Shown here: positions 50,345 through 58,349 of the stretch, piece after piece | Numbering within the stretch: the stretch's first letter is position 1 | How the letters are laid out: each line of letters starts with the position of its first letter | Source: Bacteroidales bacterium | Lineage (GTDB): Bacteria; Bacteroidota; Bacteroidia; Bacteroidales; WCHB1-69 | Direction: 5' to 3' | Assembly: GCA_017633255.1 (NCBI GenBank) | Contig: JAGBPS010000033.1 | Coordinates: 1 to 63,036, forward strand | Length of the DNA: 63,036 nt | The notes under the pieces: generated by a model | Told to the model about the DNA's origin: nothing | Database searches by the model: none | What the model saw: only the letters and a program-made list of their open reading frames with translations | Translations under genes and position numbers: made by a program

Positions 50345-52198
50345 ATGAAACAGCTTTTGATATCCTTCAAGATATTTGTAACTATCTTATTCACATTATG
50401 TTGTGCTTCTTTGTGGGCACAGGTTTCCTGCACCGCCAAGGCTCCTTCCGAGGTTGGAGTGGGGCAGGCTTTTCGCTATCAGGTGGTCCTGAATGAGAAA
50501 CCTTCGAAGATTGTCAGCACCGGTTTCAGCAATTTTGATGTGCTGAATGGTCCCAGTCAGGGCTCGTCGTCCTCTATCAGCATTGTGAATGGACAGATGA
50601 CCCAGTCGTCATCTTACACTTATACCTATACTTTGGCTGCCAAGAAAGAGGGTCAGTTCTCGATTCCGGGAATGGTATTTGTGGTCAATGGCAACCAGGT
50701 GAAGTCGAATGCCGTGACCATCAATGTGGTAGAAGGTGGTGGTAATGGCGGTGGCGCGGCTGGCGGTGGTAACGGAAGAGGACAGTCTCAGCAGCGTGCC
50801 CAGCAGTCCCAAGGCTTTGACAAGCGTGATGTCTTTGTGAAAGCCTATTGTTCCAACAGCAATCCATACGTGGGCGAGCAGGTTATCATAACCCATAAGT
50901 TGTATGTCGGCCCCAGTGTCAACGGTGGTTACCAGGTGACTTCGGTCAATGCGCCCACCCAAAGCGGTCTTTGGTCTTATACCTTGGGAAATCCTGATGC
51001 GGAGCCGCCTCGTTCCACTGAAGTTATTGATGGAAAGAAATTTACGGTGTTTGAGGTGCGTCGTACAGCCGTCTTTCCGCAGAAATCCGGAAAGATTACG
51101 GTGACACCTTTTGAAATCGGTTTCATGGCCCGCGTTATCTATACGCAGCAGAGCAATGATCCTTTCGACATGTTTTTCGGAGGCCGCCAGTATGCACAGG
51201 ATTATGAGCTGGATTTGAAATCCAACAGCGTGGTGCTGAATTGCAAAGCTTTGCCTGAAAGTGGCAAACCTGAGGACTTCAGCGGATTGGCGGGTAACTT
51301 TACCATGACTTCCAACCTGAGCCGTAATGAGTTGAAAACCAATGATGCGGCTAATCTGACCATCACCATCAGCGGTACGGGCAATTTGCAGCATGTGGAG
51401 GCTCCTATCATTGAATTCCCGTCAGATTTTGATGTCACTGACCCGAAAATCACCGACAATATCAACACTCGTGGCAATACCGTGACGGGTAGTCGTACTT
51501 TCGAATACATTATTATTCCGCGCGAAGCGGGTGATTTTACCATTCCGGCCGCCTCTTTTTCTTATTTCGATTTGAAATCGCACAGCTATAAAAGCTTGAG
51601 CAACGATTCCTATAAGATGAAGGTGGAAAAAGGCAAAGGTGGCGGTGTAACTACTTCATCTTCAAATCAGAAAGATATTAAGTTCTTGTCAAAAGACATT
51701 CGTTTCATCAAAACCAATGGCAATGCTTTCCATCCGAAACGGAGCGAGTTCTTTGGCTCGTCGTGGTTCTATGTGGGCATGATTCTGCCGTTGCTGCTGC
51801 TGATCATCTTTATTATTGTATGGCGGAAAACCATGGAAACCAAGCAGAATGTCACTTTGATGAAAGACAAACGTGCCAACAAGGTGGCCCGCAAGCGTCT
51901 GAAAAAAGCTGGGCAGCTGCTGAATGCCGGACAGAAAGAGGCGTTTTATGTGGAGATTTCACAGGTGCTGTGGGGCTATATGAGCGACAAATTCCATATT
52001 CCGTTGTCACAGTTGTCAATGGATACCGTGGAGGAGAAACTGAAAGAGAAACAGGTGGATGAGGAATCGGTGAAGGAGTTCCTGGAAACGCTGAACCAGT
52101 GCGAGTTCGCGCGTTTTGCTCCCGGTGACAGCTCGCAGATGATGAACGAGATGTACCAGCGGGCACATGACTTTATGACCAAAATCGAACGTAGATAA
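50345..52198 (+). CDS. batD: BatD, oxygen-tolerance (Bacteroides aerotolerance) protein
   Basis: 617 aa from ATG 50345 (MKQLLISFKIFVTILFTLCC, signal ending LWAQ). The periplasmic BatD part follows, made of beta domains: CTAKAPSEVGVGQAFRYQV, the Ser/Tyr run SSSYTYTYTLAAKKEGQF, a Gly-rich linker near 133-150, RDVFVKAYCSNSNPYVGEQV and VRRTAVFPQKSGKITVTPFE. A transmembrane helix (about 475-495) leads to a cytoplasmic tail. Precedes batE by 13 bases. batA, batB and batC, usual partners with MoxR, are not in the window. Confidence 0.92.
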   Translation: MKQLLISFKIFVTILFTLCCASLWAQVSCTAKAPSEVGVGQAFRYQVVLNEKPSKIVSTGFSNFDVLNGPSQGSSSSISIVNGQMTQSSSYTYTYTLAAKKEGQFSIPGMVFVVNGNQVKSNAVTINVVEGGGNGGGAAGGGNGRGQSQQRAQQSQGFDKRDVFVKAYCSNSNPYVGEQVIITHKLYVGPSVNGGYQVTSVNAPTQSGLWSYTLGNPDAEPPRSTEVIDGKKFTVFEVRRTAVFPQKSGKITVTPFEIGFMARVIYTQQSNDPFDMFFGGRQYAQDYELDLKSNSVVLNCKALPESGKPEDFSGLAGNFTMTSNLSRNELKTNDAANLTITISGTGNLQHVEAPIIEFPSDFDVTDPKITDNINTRGNTVTGSRTFEYIIIPREAGDFTIPAASFSYFDLKSHSYKSLSNDSYKMKVEKGKGGGVTTSSSNQKDIKFLSKDIRFIKTNGNAFHPKRSEFFGSSWFYVGMILPLLLLIIFIIVWRKTMETKQNVTLMKDKRANKVARKRLKKAGQLLNAGQKEAFYVEISQVLWGYMSDKFHIPLSQLSMDTVEEKLKEKQVDEESVKEFLETLNQCEFARFAPGDSSQMMNEMYQRAHDFMTKIERR

Positions 52199-52211
52199 TA
52201 AAAGATTGATT

Positions 52212-52967
52212 ATGAGAAAGATAGTTGCTATTATTGCGATTTTTTCGATTGCCTTCTCTGCTTTCGCATCGGCAGATGATTCTTTGATGCAGCAGGGAAA
52301 TACTGCCTATCAGAATGGCGATTATGAACTGGCGATAGATTGTTATCAGGAGATTGTCAGTCATGGGAATGAAGGTGCCATTTTGTACTATAATTTAGGG
52401 AATGCTTATTTCAAGGCTAAGCAAACGCCGGAGGCTTTGTTATGGTACGAGCGGGCTTTGCGCCTTGACCCTTCCAACGAGGATATCAAGCACAATATCG
52501 CTTACGCTAACTTGCAGATTACCGACAAGATAGAGGTGCTGCCAGAACTGTTTATCGTGCGTTGGTGGAATGGTTTGTCCCAAAGCATGACCGCTACCGC
52601 ATGGGCTGTGATGGCTGTGGTTTTCGGGGCTGTTTTTGCCCTTTCGATTGCGCTGATGATTGTCTCCCGCCGCCGCTGGCTCAGTGTGACTTCCGTTGTG
52701 TTAGCGCTGATTTCATTGATTATTGCCATTTTCTCCTTGATTTTCGCCTCCAAGGAGTCCAAGCGTTATATCCAGCAACCGGAAGCCATTGTGATGCAGT
52801 CGGTGGTGAATGCCAAGGGTACGCCCAACGAGACGGGCACCAGTCTGTTTGTGATTCACGAAGGCTTGAAGGTGGCCGTTACCGACCGTGTGGGCACTTG
52901 GGTGGAGATCAAACTGCCCAACGGTGAGAAAGGCTGGGTGGAGGATTCTTCGATAGAAATCATCTAA
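52212..52967 (+). CDS. batE: BatE, TPR and SH3-type aerotolerance protein
   Basis: 251 aa from ATG 52212 (MRKIVAIIAIFSIAFSAFAS signal). Two TPR units (MQQGNTAYQNGDYELAIDCY; YNLGNAYFKAKQTPEALLWY; RALRLDPSNEDIKHNIAYA), two membrane helices around residues 118-168, and a C-terminal SH3-like domain (NAKGTPNETGTSLFVIHEGL; TWVEIKLPNGEKGWVED). This is the BatE order. The TTG at 52206 is not needed. Co-transcribed with batD. Confidence 0.92.
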   Translation: MRKIVAIIAIFSIAFSAFASADDSLMQQGNTAYQNGDYELAIDCYQEIVSHGNEGAILYYNLGNAYFKAKQTPEALLWYERALRLDPSNEDIKHNIAYANLQITDKIEVLPELFIVRWWNGLSQSMTATAWAVMAVVFGAVFALSIALMIVSRRRWLSVTSVVLALISLIIAIFSLIFASKESKRYIQQPEAIVMQSVVNAKGTPNETGTSLFVIHEGLKVAVTDRVGTWVEIKLPNGEKGWVEDSSIEII

Positions 52968-53052
52968 TTCTCTTACGGAATCCGTAGCTGAGGTTATATT
53001 CCGTATAATATCTTCTCCGCAGGAGATCAATATCAATAGAATTCAAATAATG

Positions 53053-53086
53053 AAAAAACGCACGAACCTGAGGAACGTGCGCTTTT
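53053..53086 (-). terminator. Terminator of hydG
   Basis: CGCACG...CGTGCG stem (53059-53081) followed by a T run on the minus strand, about 35 bases after the hydG stop. Confidence 0.75.
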
Positions 53087-53116
53087 CAAAAATGTCAAAT
53101 TACAATAAGGTTCCGA

Positions 53117-54517
53117 TTATAAATAGATGTCGCGTTCGCCCTCATCGATCTTGGCCACATTGGTCTCGATGGTCTTTTTGAGGGTGGGTTTCTCCACGCC
53201 GGCGATGAGTTCTTTCATCAGCTTGTAGCCTTTTTCTTTGGTCTCAGGAGAAGCGAAATCGTTGAGGTATTCGCGGAAGGTGAAGAGGGCGTTGGGCATG
53301 CAGAACTCCTTGATTAAGCCGGGTTTGGCAAGGTCCATGAAGTCGTGGCCGACACGTCCCTTGCGGTAGCATCCGGTGCAGAACGAGGGGATATAGCCTG
53401 AATCAATCATACCAGAAACCACTTCGTCCAAAGTTCGGTGGTCGCCCAACTGGAACTGACTGCCAGTATGTTCCTCTTCGGAGGCGTAAGCGCCGGGGTT
53501 GGTTCTGGAACCAGCGGAAATCTGGCTGATACCGTAGTTGAACAACTCGGTTCTCATATCGTCATTCTCGCGGGTGCTCAAAATGATGCCGGTGTAAGGC
53601 AGGGCTATACGGATGATAGCGATGATTTTCTTGAAGTCGTCGTCGCTGACTTTGTGTGGAATATTGTCCGGAAGCGGAGCCCCTTCGGCAGGTTCGATAC
53701 GCGGGAAGCTGATGGTGTGTGGGCCACAGCCGAAAGCCTCTTCCAAGTGGTGAGCGTGCTCCATCAAAGCCAAAATCTCGAAGCGGTAGTCTGCCAGACC
53801 GAACAGTACGCCCAAGCCCACATCATCGATGCCGCCTTCCATGGCTCTATCCATTACCAACAGACGGTTTTCATAGTCGGCTTTTGGGGAGCCTGCGGGA
53901 TGGTATTCCTTGTACAGAATCGGGTCGTAGGTCTCTTGGAAACAAACGTAGGTGCCAATCTTTTCGGCTTTCAAGCGACGGAAATCTTCCACCGACATAG
54001 GAGCCAACTCCACATTGATACGGCGTACATATTGGCCATTTTCTCTTACGGCGTAGGTGGTTCTGATAGCCTCGCAGATGTAGTTGATGTCGTTGGCGGG
54101 AGTTTCGCCGCAGATCAGCAGGATACGTTTGTGGCCGTCACGTAGCAGGGTCTTCACCTCGGTGGCGATTTCGTCCATGTTCAGGATTTTGCGCTTGATG
54201 AGGTGGTTGTCGCGGCGGAAGCTGCAGTACACGCAGTTGTTGACGCACTTGTTACCCGTGTAAACAGGGGCGAAGAGCACCAGACGCTTGCCGTAGATGT
54301 CCTGTTTCACCTTTTTGGCGGTCTCCATGATCTCGTAAATCTGGTCATGGTCTTTCACTCTCAATAAGGCGGCAACATCTTCCAAACCAAGGCCTTTCAG
54401 TTCCAATGCCTTATTCAGAATCTGCTGAAGTTCAGCCTCTGTAGGCGCTGCTCCTTCAATCAAACCATACAGTTTTTCCCTGTCGATGAAGTTTTTGAAT
54501 TTCTTTGATGCATCCAT
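53117..54517 (-). CDS. hydG: [FeFe]-hydrogenase maturation radical-SAM tyrosine lyase HydG
   Basis: Radical-SAM enzyme that cleaves tyrosine to CO and cyanide for the H-cluster. 466 aa: the SAM cluster CVNNCVYCSFRRDNH (CxxxCxxC); RILLICGETPANDINYICEA; and the HydG-specific C-terminal auxiliary cluster region FCTGCYRKGRVGHDFM with FCMPNALFTF, which separates it from the tyrosine lyase ThiH. Its partner downstream of the shared promoter is the TM1266-type protein upstream in the same operon. hydE, hydF and the hydrogenase itself are outside the window. Confidence 0.96.
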   Translation of the reverse strand: MDASKKFKNFIDREKLYGLIEGAAPTEAELQQILNKALELKGLGLEDVAALLRVKDHDQIYEIMETAKKVKQDIYGKRLVLFAPVYTGNKCVNNCVYCSFRRDNHLIKRKILNMDEIATEVKTLLRDGHKRILLICGETPANDINYICEAIRTTYAVRENGQYVRRINVELAPMSVEDFRRLKAEKIGTYVCFQETYDPILYKEYHPAGSPKADYENRLLVMDRAMEGGIDDVGLGVLFGLADYRFEILALMEHAHHLEEAFGCGPHTISFPRIEPAEGAPLPDNIPHKVSDDDFKKIIAIIRIALPYTGIILSTRENDDMRTELFNYGISQISAGSRTNPGAYASEEEHTGSQFQLGDHRTLDEVVSGMIDSGYIPSFCTGCYRKGRVGHDFMDLAKPGLIKEFCMPNALFTFREYLNDFASPETKEKGYKLMKELIAGVEKPTLKKTIETNVAKIDEGERDIYL

Positions 54518-54526
54518 GATGTCTAT

Positions 54527-54558
54527 GTTTATTTGTTGAATTGTTTATTTGTTGAATT
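54527..54558. repeat. Perfect 16-bp tandem duplication
   Basis: GTTTATTTGTTGAATT occurs twice in a row between the TM1266-type gene and hydG. A similar word is at 45876-45900. Confidence 0.8.
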
Positions 54559-54562
54559 ATTC

Positions 54563-54829
54563 TTAATTCTTAATTTCCTGTCTCCTGGTTTTCGCCAGCA
54601 TCGACTTCACCTCCACGCCTTGCAAACGTCCCAGTTTGCCGGTGAGGCTGCTGAGCTCGTCGGTGGTGCCTTCGATAATCAAAGTGATGATGTTGAAGCC
54701 GTGTTGGTGCATGGGTACGCCTTGTCGGGCGATAATAATAGCGCCAAAATCGGATAAAATCCGGTTCACTTCGGGTACAACGCTGGTGTCTGAAATCAGG
54801 ATACTGACAGTTCCTATTCTCTTTTCCAT
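54563..54829 (-). CDS. TM1266-family iron-only hydrogenase system regulator (ACT-like)
   Basis: 88 aa from ATG 54829 (MEKRIGTVSILISDTSVVPE). A longer frame to 54922 overlaps the promoter and is rejected. ferredoxin-like ACT/NikR-C fold pattern with VNRILSDFGAIIIARQGVPM, HQHGFNIITLIIEGTTDEL and LTGKLGRLQGVEVKSMLAK. Members lie with hyd maturases and are thought to be regulators. First gene of a unit with hydG. Its last codons (EIKN) and stop come from an AATTAAGAATTAAGAAT word. Confidence 0.9.
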   Translation of the reverse strand: MEKRIGTVSILISDTSVVPEVNRILSDFGAIIIARQGVPMHQHGFNIITLIIEGTTDELSSLTGKLGRLQGVEVKSMLAKTRRQEIKN

Positions 54830-54911
54830 TAGTAACTTCCTTTGGATTAGATGTTTATTGATAAGTCCGCTTGCTTCGAAGAAGATAAATCCGCTTCTCA
54901 GTTTTGCGATG

Positions 54912-54919
54912 CAAAGATA
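54912..54919 (-). promoter_or_regulatory. -7 box of the TM1266-hydG operon
   Basis: TATCTTTG on the minus strand. The leader is about 75-80 nt. Confidence 0.5.
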
Positions 54920-54960
54920 CAAAAATTTTTTAATGTGCTAATGAGACAATGTGCTAATCA

Positions 54961-55002
54961 TTTTGAATTCAGAATTCAAAATTCAAAATTCAAAGTTCAA
55001 AA
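54961..55002. repeat. TTGAATTC/AATTCAAAATTC word tract
   Basis: GAATTCAGAATTCAAAATTC, then AAAATTCAAAGTTCAAAAT: period 9-10. Same class as 7900-7925 and 34742-34775. Confidence 0.75.
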
Positions 55003-55003
55003 T

Positions 55004-55030
55004 GTAGGGACGCATCGAATGTGTCCGTTT
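55004..55030. repeat. GTAGGGACG-family palindrome
   Basis: GTAGGGACGCATCGAATGTG then TCCGTTT. Imperfect hairpin related to 48112-48138. Confidence 0.65.
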
Positions 55031-55082
55031 ACCATCAGTTGTAGGGCTGTCGTATCACGGCAGCCGCAATTTACCCACCTAA

Positions 55083-55532
55083 TTACTTCCTGAACTATTG
55101 GATACGGAGAGAGATGAACTGGTGAAAAAATTTCACCGGTTCGAAAAACAGAAACACTCTACTGTTGTTCCTAAAGCCTTCACCGAAAAGGGCCTATACA
55201 TGCTGGCCACTATCTTGAAAAGTCCAAAAGCGGTGGAAACCACCATCGCTATTGTGGAAGCATACGCCAAGTTGAAGGAACTTTCAAGGGTAATTGTGGA
55301 AGTTCCACAATATGAGGACAAAAGCACAGAACAGCAAGTCCTCCTGCACCGTGGTGGAGAACTGGTTGAGGATATCATGAGCGACATTCTCCCTAAACAA
55401 AGCAGTGAAACCTCCTTTGAACTGAACCTTGCCATGTTCAAATTCAAACATTCTATAAAGAGAGAGAATGAAGATGAAGTTAGGAAATTAAAGGAGGAGG
55501 TGGCGGAGCTAAAGAAAAGAATCAAGCCCTGA
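55083..55532 (+). pseudogene. C-terminal remnant of an ORF6N/Bro-type DNA-binding protein
   Basis: The frame opens after a TAA at 55080 and has no ATG at its start (the first usable codon is a TTG at 55098). About 149 residues are readable: KKFHRFEKQKHSTVVPKAFT, KGLYMLATILKSPKAVETTI, and a charged C-terminal helix (ENEDEVRKLKEEVAELKKRI). The TEKGLYMLATIL stretch is like that behind the N-terminal ORF6N DNA-binding domain, which is missing. The family assignment is moderate. It lies within the inverted-repeat-bounded island. Confidence 0.55.
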
Positions 55533-55574
55533 CGCTGCGTGCGGGGGCAAGGCCGACATGCGGTGCGGAAGCGA

Positions 55575-55655
55575 ACTCCCCTCGAGCACGTAGTGCGAGA
55601 CTCCCCATTGACGCATTCAGTGCGTCACTCCCCTCGAACGCAGTGAGACTCCCCA
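55575..55655. repeat. ACTCCCCTCGAG mini-hairpin tandem array
   Basis: Units of ACTCCCC plus a hairpin: TCGAGCACGTAGTGCGAG, ATTGACGCATTCAGTGCGTC, TCGAACGCAGTGAG. Related to 48048-48111. Confidence 0.75.
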
Positions 55656-55659
55656 AAAT

Positions 55660-55740
55660 AATTGGCACATTAGCACATTGTCTCATTGGCACATTAAAAT
55701 CATTTGCTAATTTGCACATTAACTAATTTGCTAATTGAAA
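55660..55740. repeat. GGCACATTAGCACATT word tract ahead of enolase
   Basis: Complement of the GTGCTAAT word family; the last copies (CTAATTTGCTAATTG) contain the TTTG used as the -33 element of enolase. Confidence 0.75.
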
Positions 55741-55755
55741 AAAAGTGTATCTTTG
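55727..55755 (+). promoter_or_regulatory. Promoter of enolase
   Basis: TTTG (55727-55730), 17 bases, TATCTTTG (55748-55755): a full Bacteroidetes-type promoter. The leader is about 32 nt. Confidence 0.75.
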
Positions 55756-55780
55756 CAAACTTTAAATTTAAAACACTTAA

Positions 55781-57085
<1,305 letters not shown>

Positions 57086-57088
<3 letters not shown>

Positions 57089-57121
57089 TTGACAGTTGAC
57101 AATTGATAGTTGACAGTTAAC
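57086..57121. repeat. TTGACAGTTGAC word tract after enolase
   Basis: Begins with the enolase stop codon: TAGTTGACAGTTGACAATTG, then ATAGTTGACAGTTAAC. Same orientation relative to the gene as at the other loci. Confidence 0.8.
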
Positions 57122-57157
57122 AAAAAAAGAGATGCGAACAATCGCATCTCTTTTTTT
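57122..57157. terminator. Bidirectional terminator between enolase and the NlpC/P60-like gene
   Basis: AAAAAAAGAGATGCG...CGCATCTCTTTTTTT, symmetrical stem with T runs in both directions. Confidence 0.88.
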
Positions 57158-57171
57158 ATTGAATGTGTTGA

Positions 57172-57837
57172 CTAAAATTCATAGATTTTCTCAATTTCTG
57201 GGTAGGTGAGCAGGTCGGAGCAGAAAATCAGGGGAGGGAAGAGGGGTACATTGTGTCGCCGCCCTTGAGATAGGTCGATGCCCAGTTCAGTTTTGTAGAT
57301 AAACCATAGCAGTTCGGTGCAGTAAAAGGCACTGCTGTCCTGGTCGTCAAAGCCATTGTCGAACAGCAGTTGCTGGCGGTATAGGTTCAGCCCTTTTTGC
57401 AGCAGTTTCATCGTGTCGTCTTCGGCAAGAGGAATGCGGTATATCCCTCCTTGGGAGGCTCTGTCGGAACGGAAGAATATGCCGATGTCCTCTAAATTGA
57501 CGCTGTCTTTCTCGTTTTCGGATTCCCGCTCATTGGGCACGGCATGCAGTACCTGCCAGCGTTCTCCGGTCCATAACAGCATGCCCACATGCGAGTAAGT
57601 GCTGTTCTGATCCGTTAGGGTGACGGTGTGACTGACCACACTGCGTCCGGTTCTGAAGACCAAATCTCCGGATTGGAGCTGGATGTTACCGGGTAGTTGA
57701 AATTCCCGGATGTCCGAATCGCTGTGGCAGCTGGTCAGCAGGATAATCCCAAAAAAGAAAAAGGTAGAAATGAACAGTATCCGATTTCTACCTTTCCCGT
57801 GGATAAAAGGAAGTATTATTCCGCCGAAATTACCCAT
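57172..57837 (-). CDS. YiiX-like permuted NlpC/P60 lipoprotein
   Basis: 221 aa with a lipoprotein signal preceded by a longer N-terminal stretch (hydrophobic region then LLTSCHS, Cys37). The papain-like permuted amidase of the YiiX/YebB type: LQSGDLVFRTG, TYSHVGMLLW with the probable catalytic His, and SAFYCTELLWFIY with the probable catalytic Cys in the C-terminal third. It likely acts on a cell-envelope peptide or lipid ester; the substrate is unknown. ATG 57837 overlaps the end of the preceding DUF4878 gene by 22 bases. Confidence 0.85.
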   Translation of the reverse strand: MGNFGGIILPFIHGKGRNRILFISTFFFFGIILLTSCHSDSDIREFQLPGNIQLQSGDLVFRTGRSVVSHTVTLTDQNSTYSHVGMLLWTGERWQVLHAVPNERESENEKDSVNLEDIGIFFRSDRASQGGIYRIPLAEDDTMKLLQKGLNLYRQQLLFDNGFDDQDSSAFYCTELLWFIYKTELGIDLSQGRRHNVPLFPPLIFCSDLLTYPEIEKIYEF

Positions 57838-58190
57838 TTCTTATCTTCTTTGACCAGATTGAGTTTCTCGGTTTTCTCTTCCGGATTTTCATTGAAAGCA
57901 GAGGTAAATGTGTATTTCACTTCCACGGTGGCGCTGTTGCCGTCTTCGGCAATTTCTTCTTTGACGATTTCATAGTCAGACACATTCAAACCGACACCTT
58001 GCATTTTTTGGACGCTTTGCTGGATTTCTTCGGAATTGGTCATGGTGGTGTAGGACAAGGCTTTCTCAAAGTCCCCTTTCTTCAGGGCTGAGTAATAGTC
58101 GTTGGCCACATCCGAAGGAGAAGTTTTGCTACAAGAGCTGAAAGCGAAAACCATCAATAATGCTGAAATAAATAAGGCGATTTTTCTCAT
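57816..58190 (-). CDS. DUF4878 lipoprotein
   Basis: 124 aa from ATG 58190 (MRKIALFISALLMVFAFSSC, lipoprotein Cys20). The mature part is a small cystatin-like alpha+beta domain: PSDVANDYYSALKKGDFEKA, then beta strands with SATVEVKYTFTS and a final KWVISAE. It fits the DUF4878 family, whose role is unknown. An extended frame to 58328 spans the promoter and is rejected. It forms a unit with the NlpC/P60-like gene. Confidence 0.88.
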   Translation of the reverse strand: MRKIALFISALLMVFAFSSCSKTSPSDVANDYYSALKKGDFEKALSYTTMTNSEEIQQSVQKMQGVGLNVSDYEIVKEEIAEDGNSATVEVKYTFTSAFNENPEEKTEKLNLVKEDKKWVISAE

Positions 58191-58225
58191 GATTTTTGAA
58201 TTTAGGTGAATAAAATATAACTGGG

Positions 58226-58233
58226 CAAATATA
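58226..58233 (-). promoter_or_regulatory. -7 box of the DUF4878 gene
   Basis: TATATTTG on the minus strand, 36 bases before the ATG. Confidence 0.5.
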
Positions 58234-58317
58234 CAAAAAAATGGATTCATAATTTGTTTCGTGGAAGAAATGTGTTTATTTTGGAATAAAGCAGGGGAAT
58301 AATTCAATTTATTTATG

Positions 58318-58325
58318 TACTTTTG
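58318..58325 (+). promoter_or_regulatory. -7 box of the 1348-aa T9SS-B gene
   Basis: TACTTTTG, 25 bases before ATG 58350. It excludes the TTG at 58323 as a start. Confidence 0.5.
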
Positions 58326-58349
58326 CAAACTTATGTTAAGTATATACAG

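Larger units (their letters stand above)
54931..55696. mobile_element. Possible non-autonomous island bounded by 26-bp inverted repeats
   Basis: 54931-54956 and 55671-55696 are inverted copies with one mismatch (TAGCACATTGTCTCATT, then A/G, then GCACATTA). Inside lie TTGAATTC words, a GTAGGGACG palindrome, a GGGCTGTC...GGCAGCC hairpin, an N-terminally truncated ORF6N-like gene and an ACTCCCC mini-hairpin array. No transposase and no clear target-site duplication. The termini use the GTGCTAAT word found elsewhere, so they may simply be word tracts. Confidence 0.4.

Noticed and set aside
54830..54922. 31-residue extension of the TM1266-type protein
   Set aside because: It would include the promoter region; the family starts at MEKRIG (54829).
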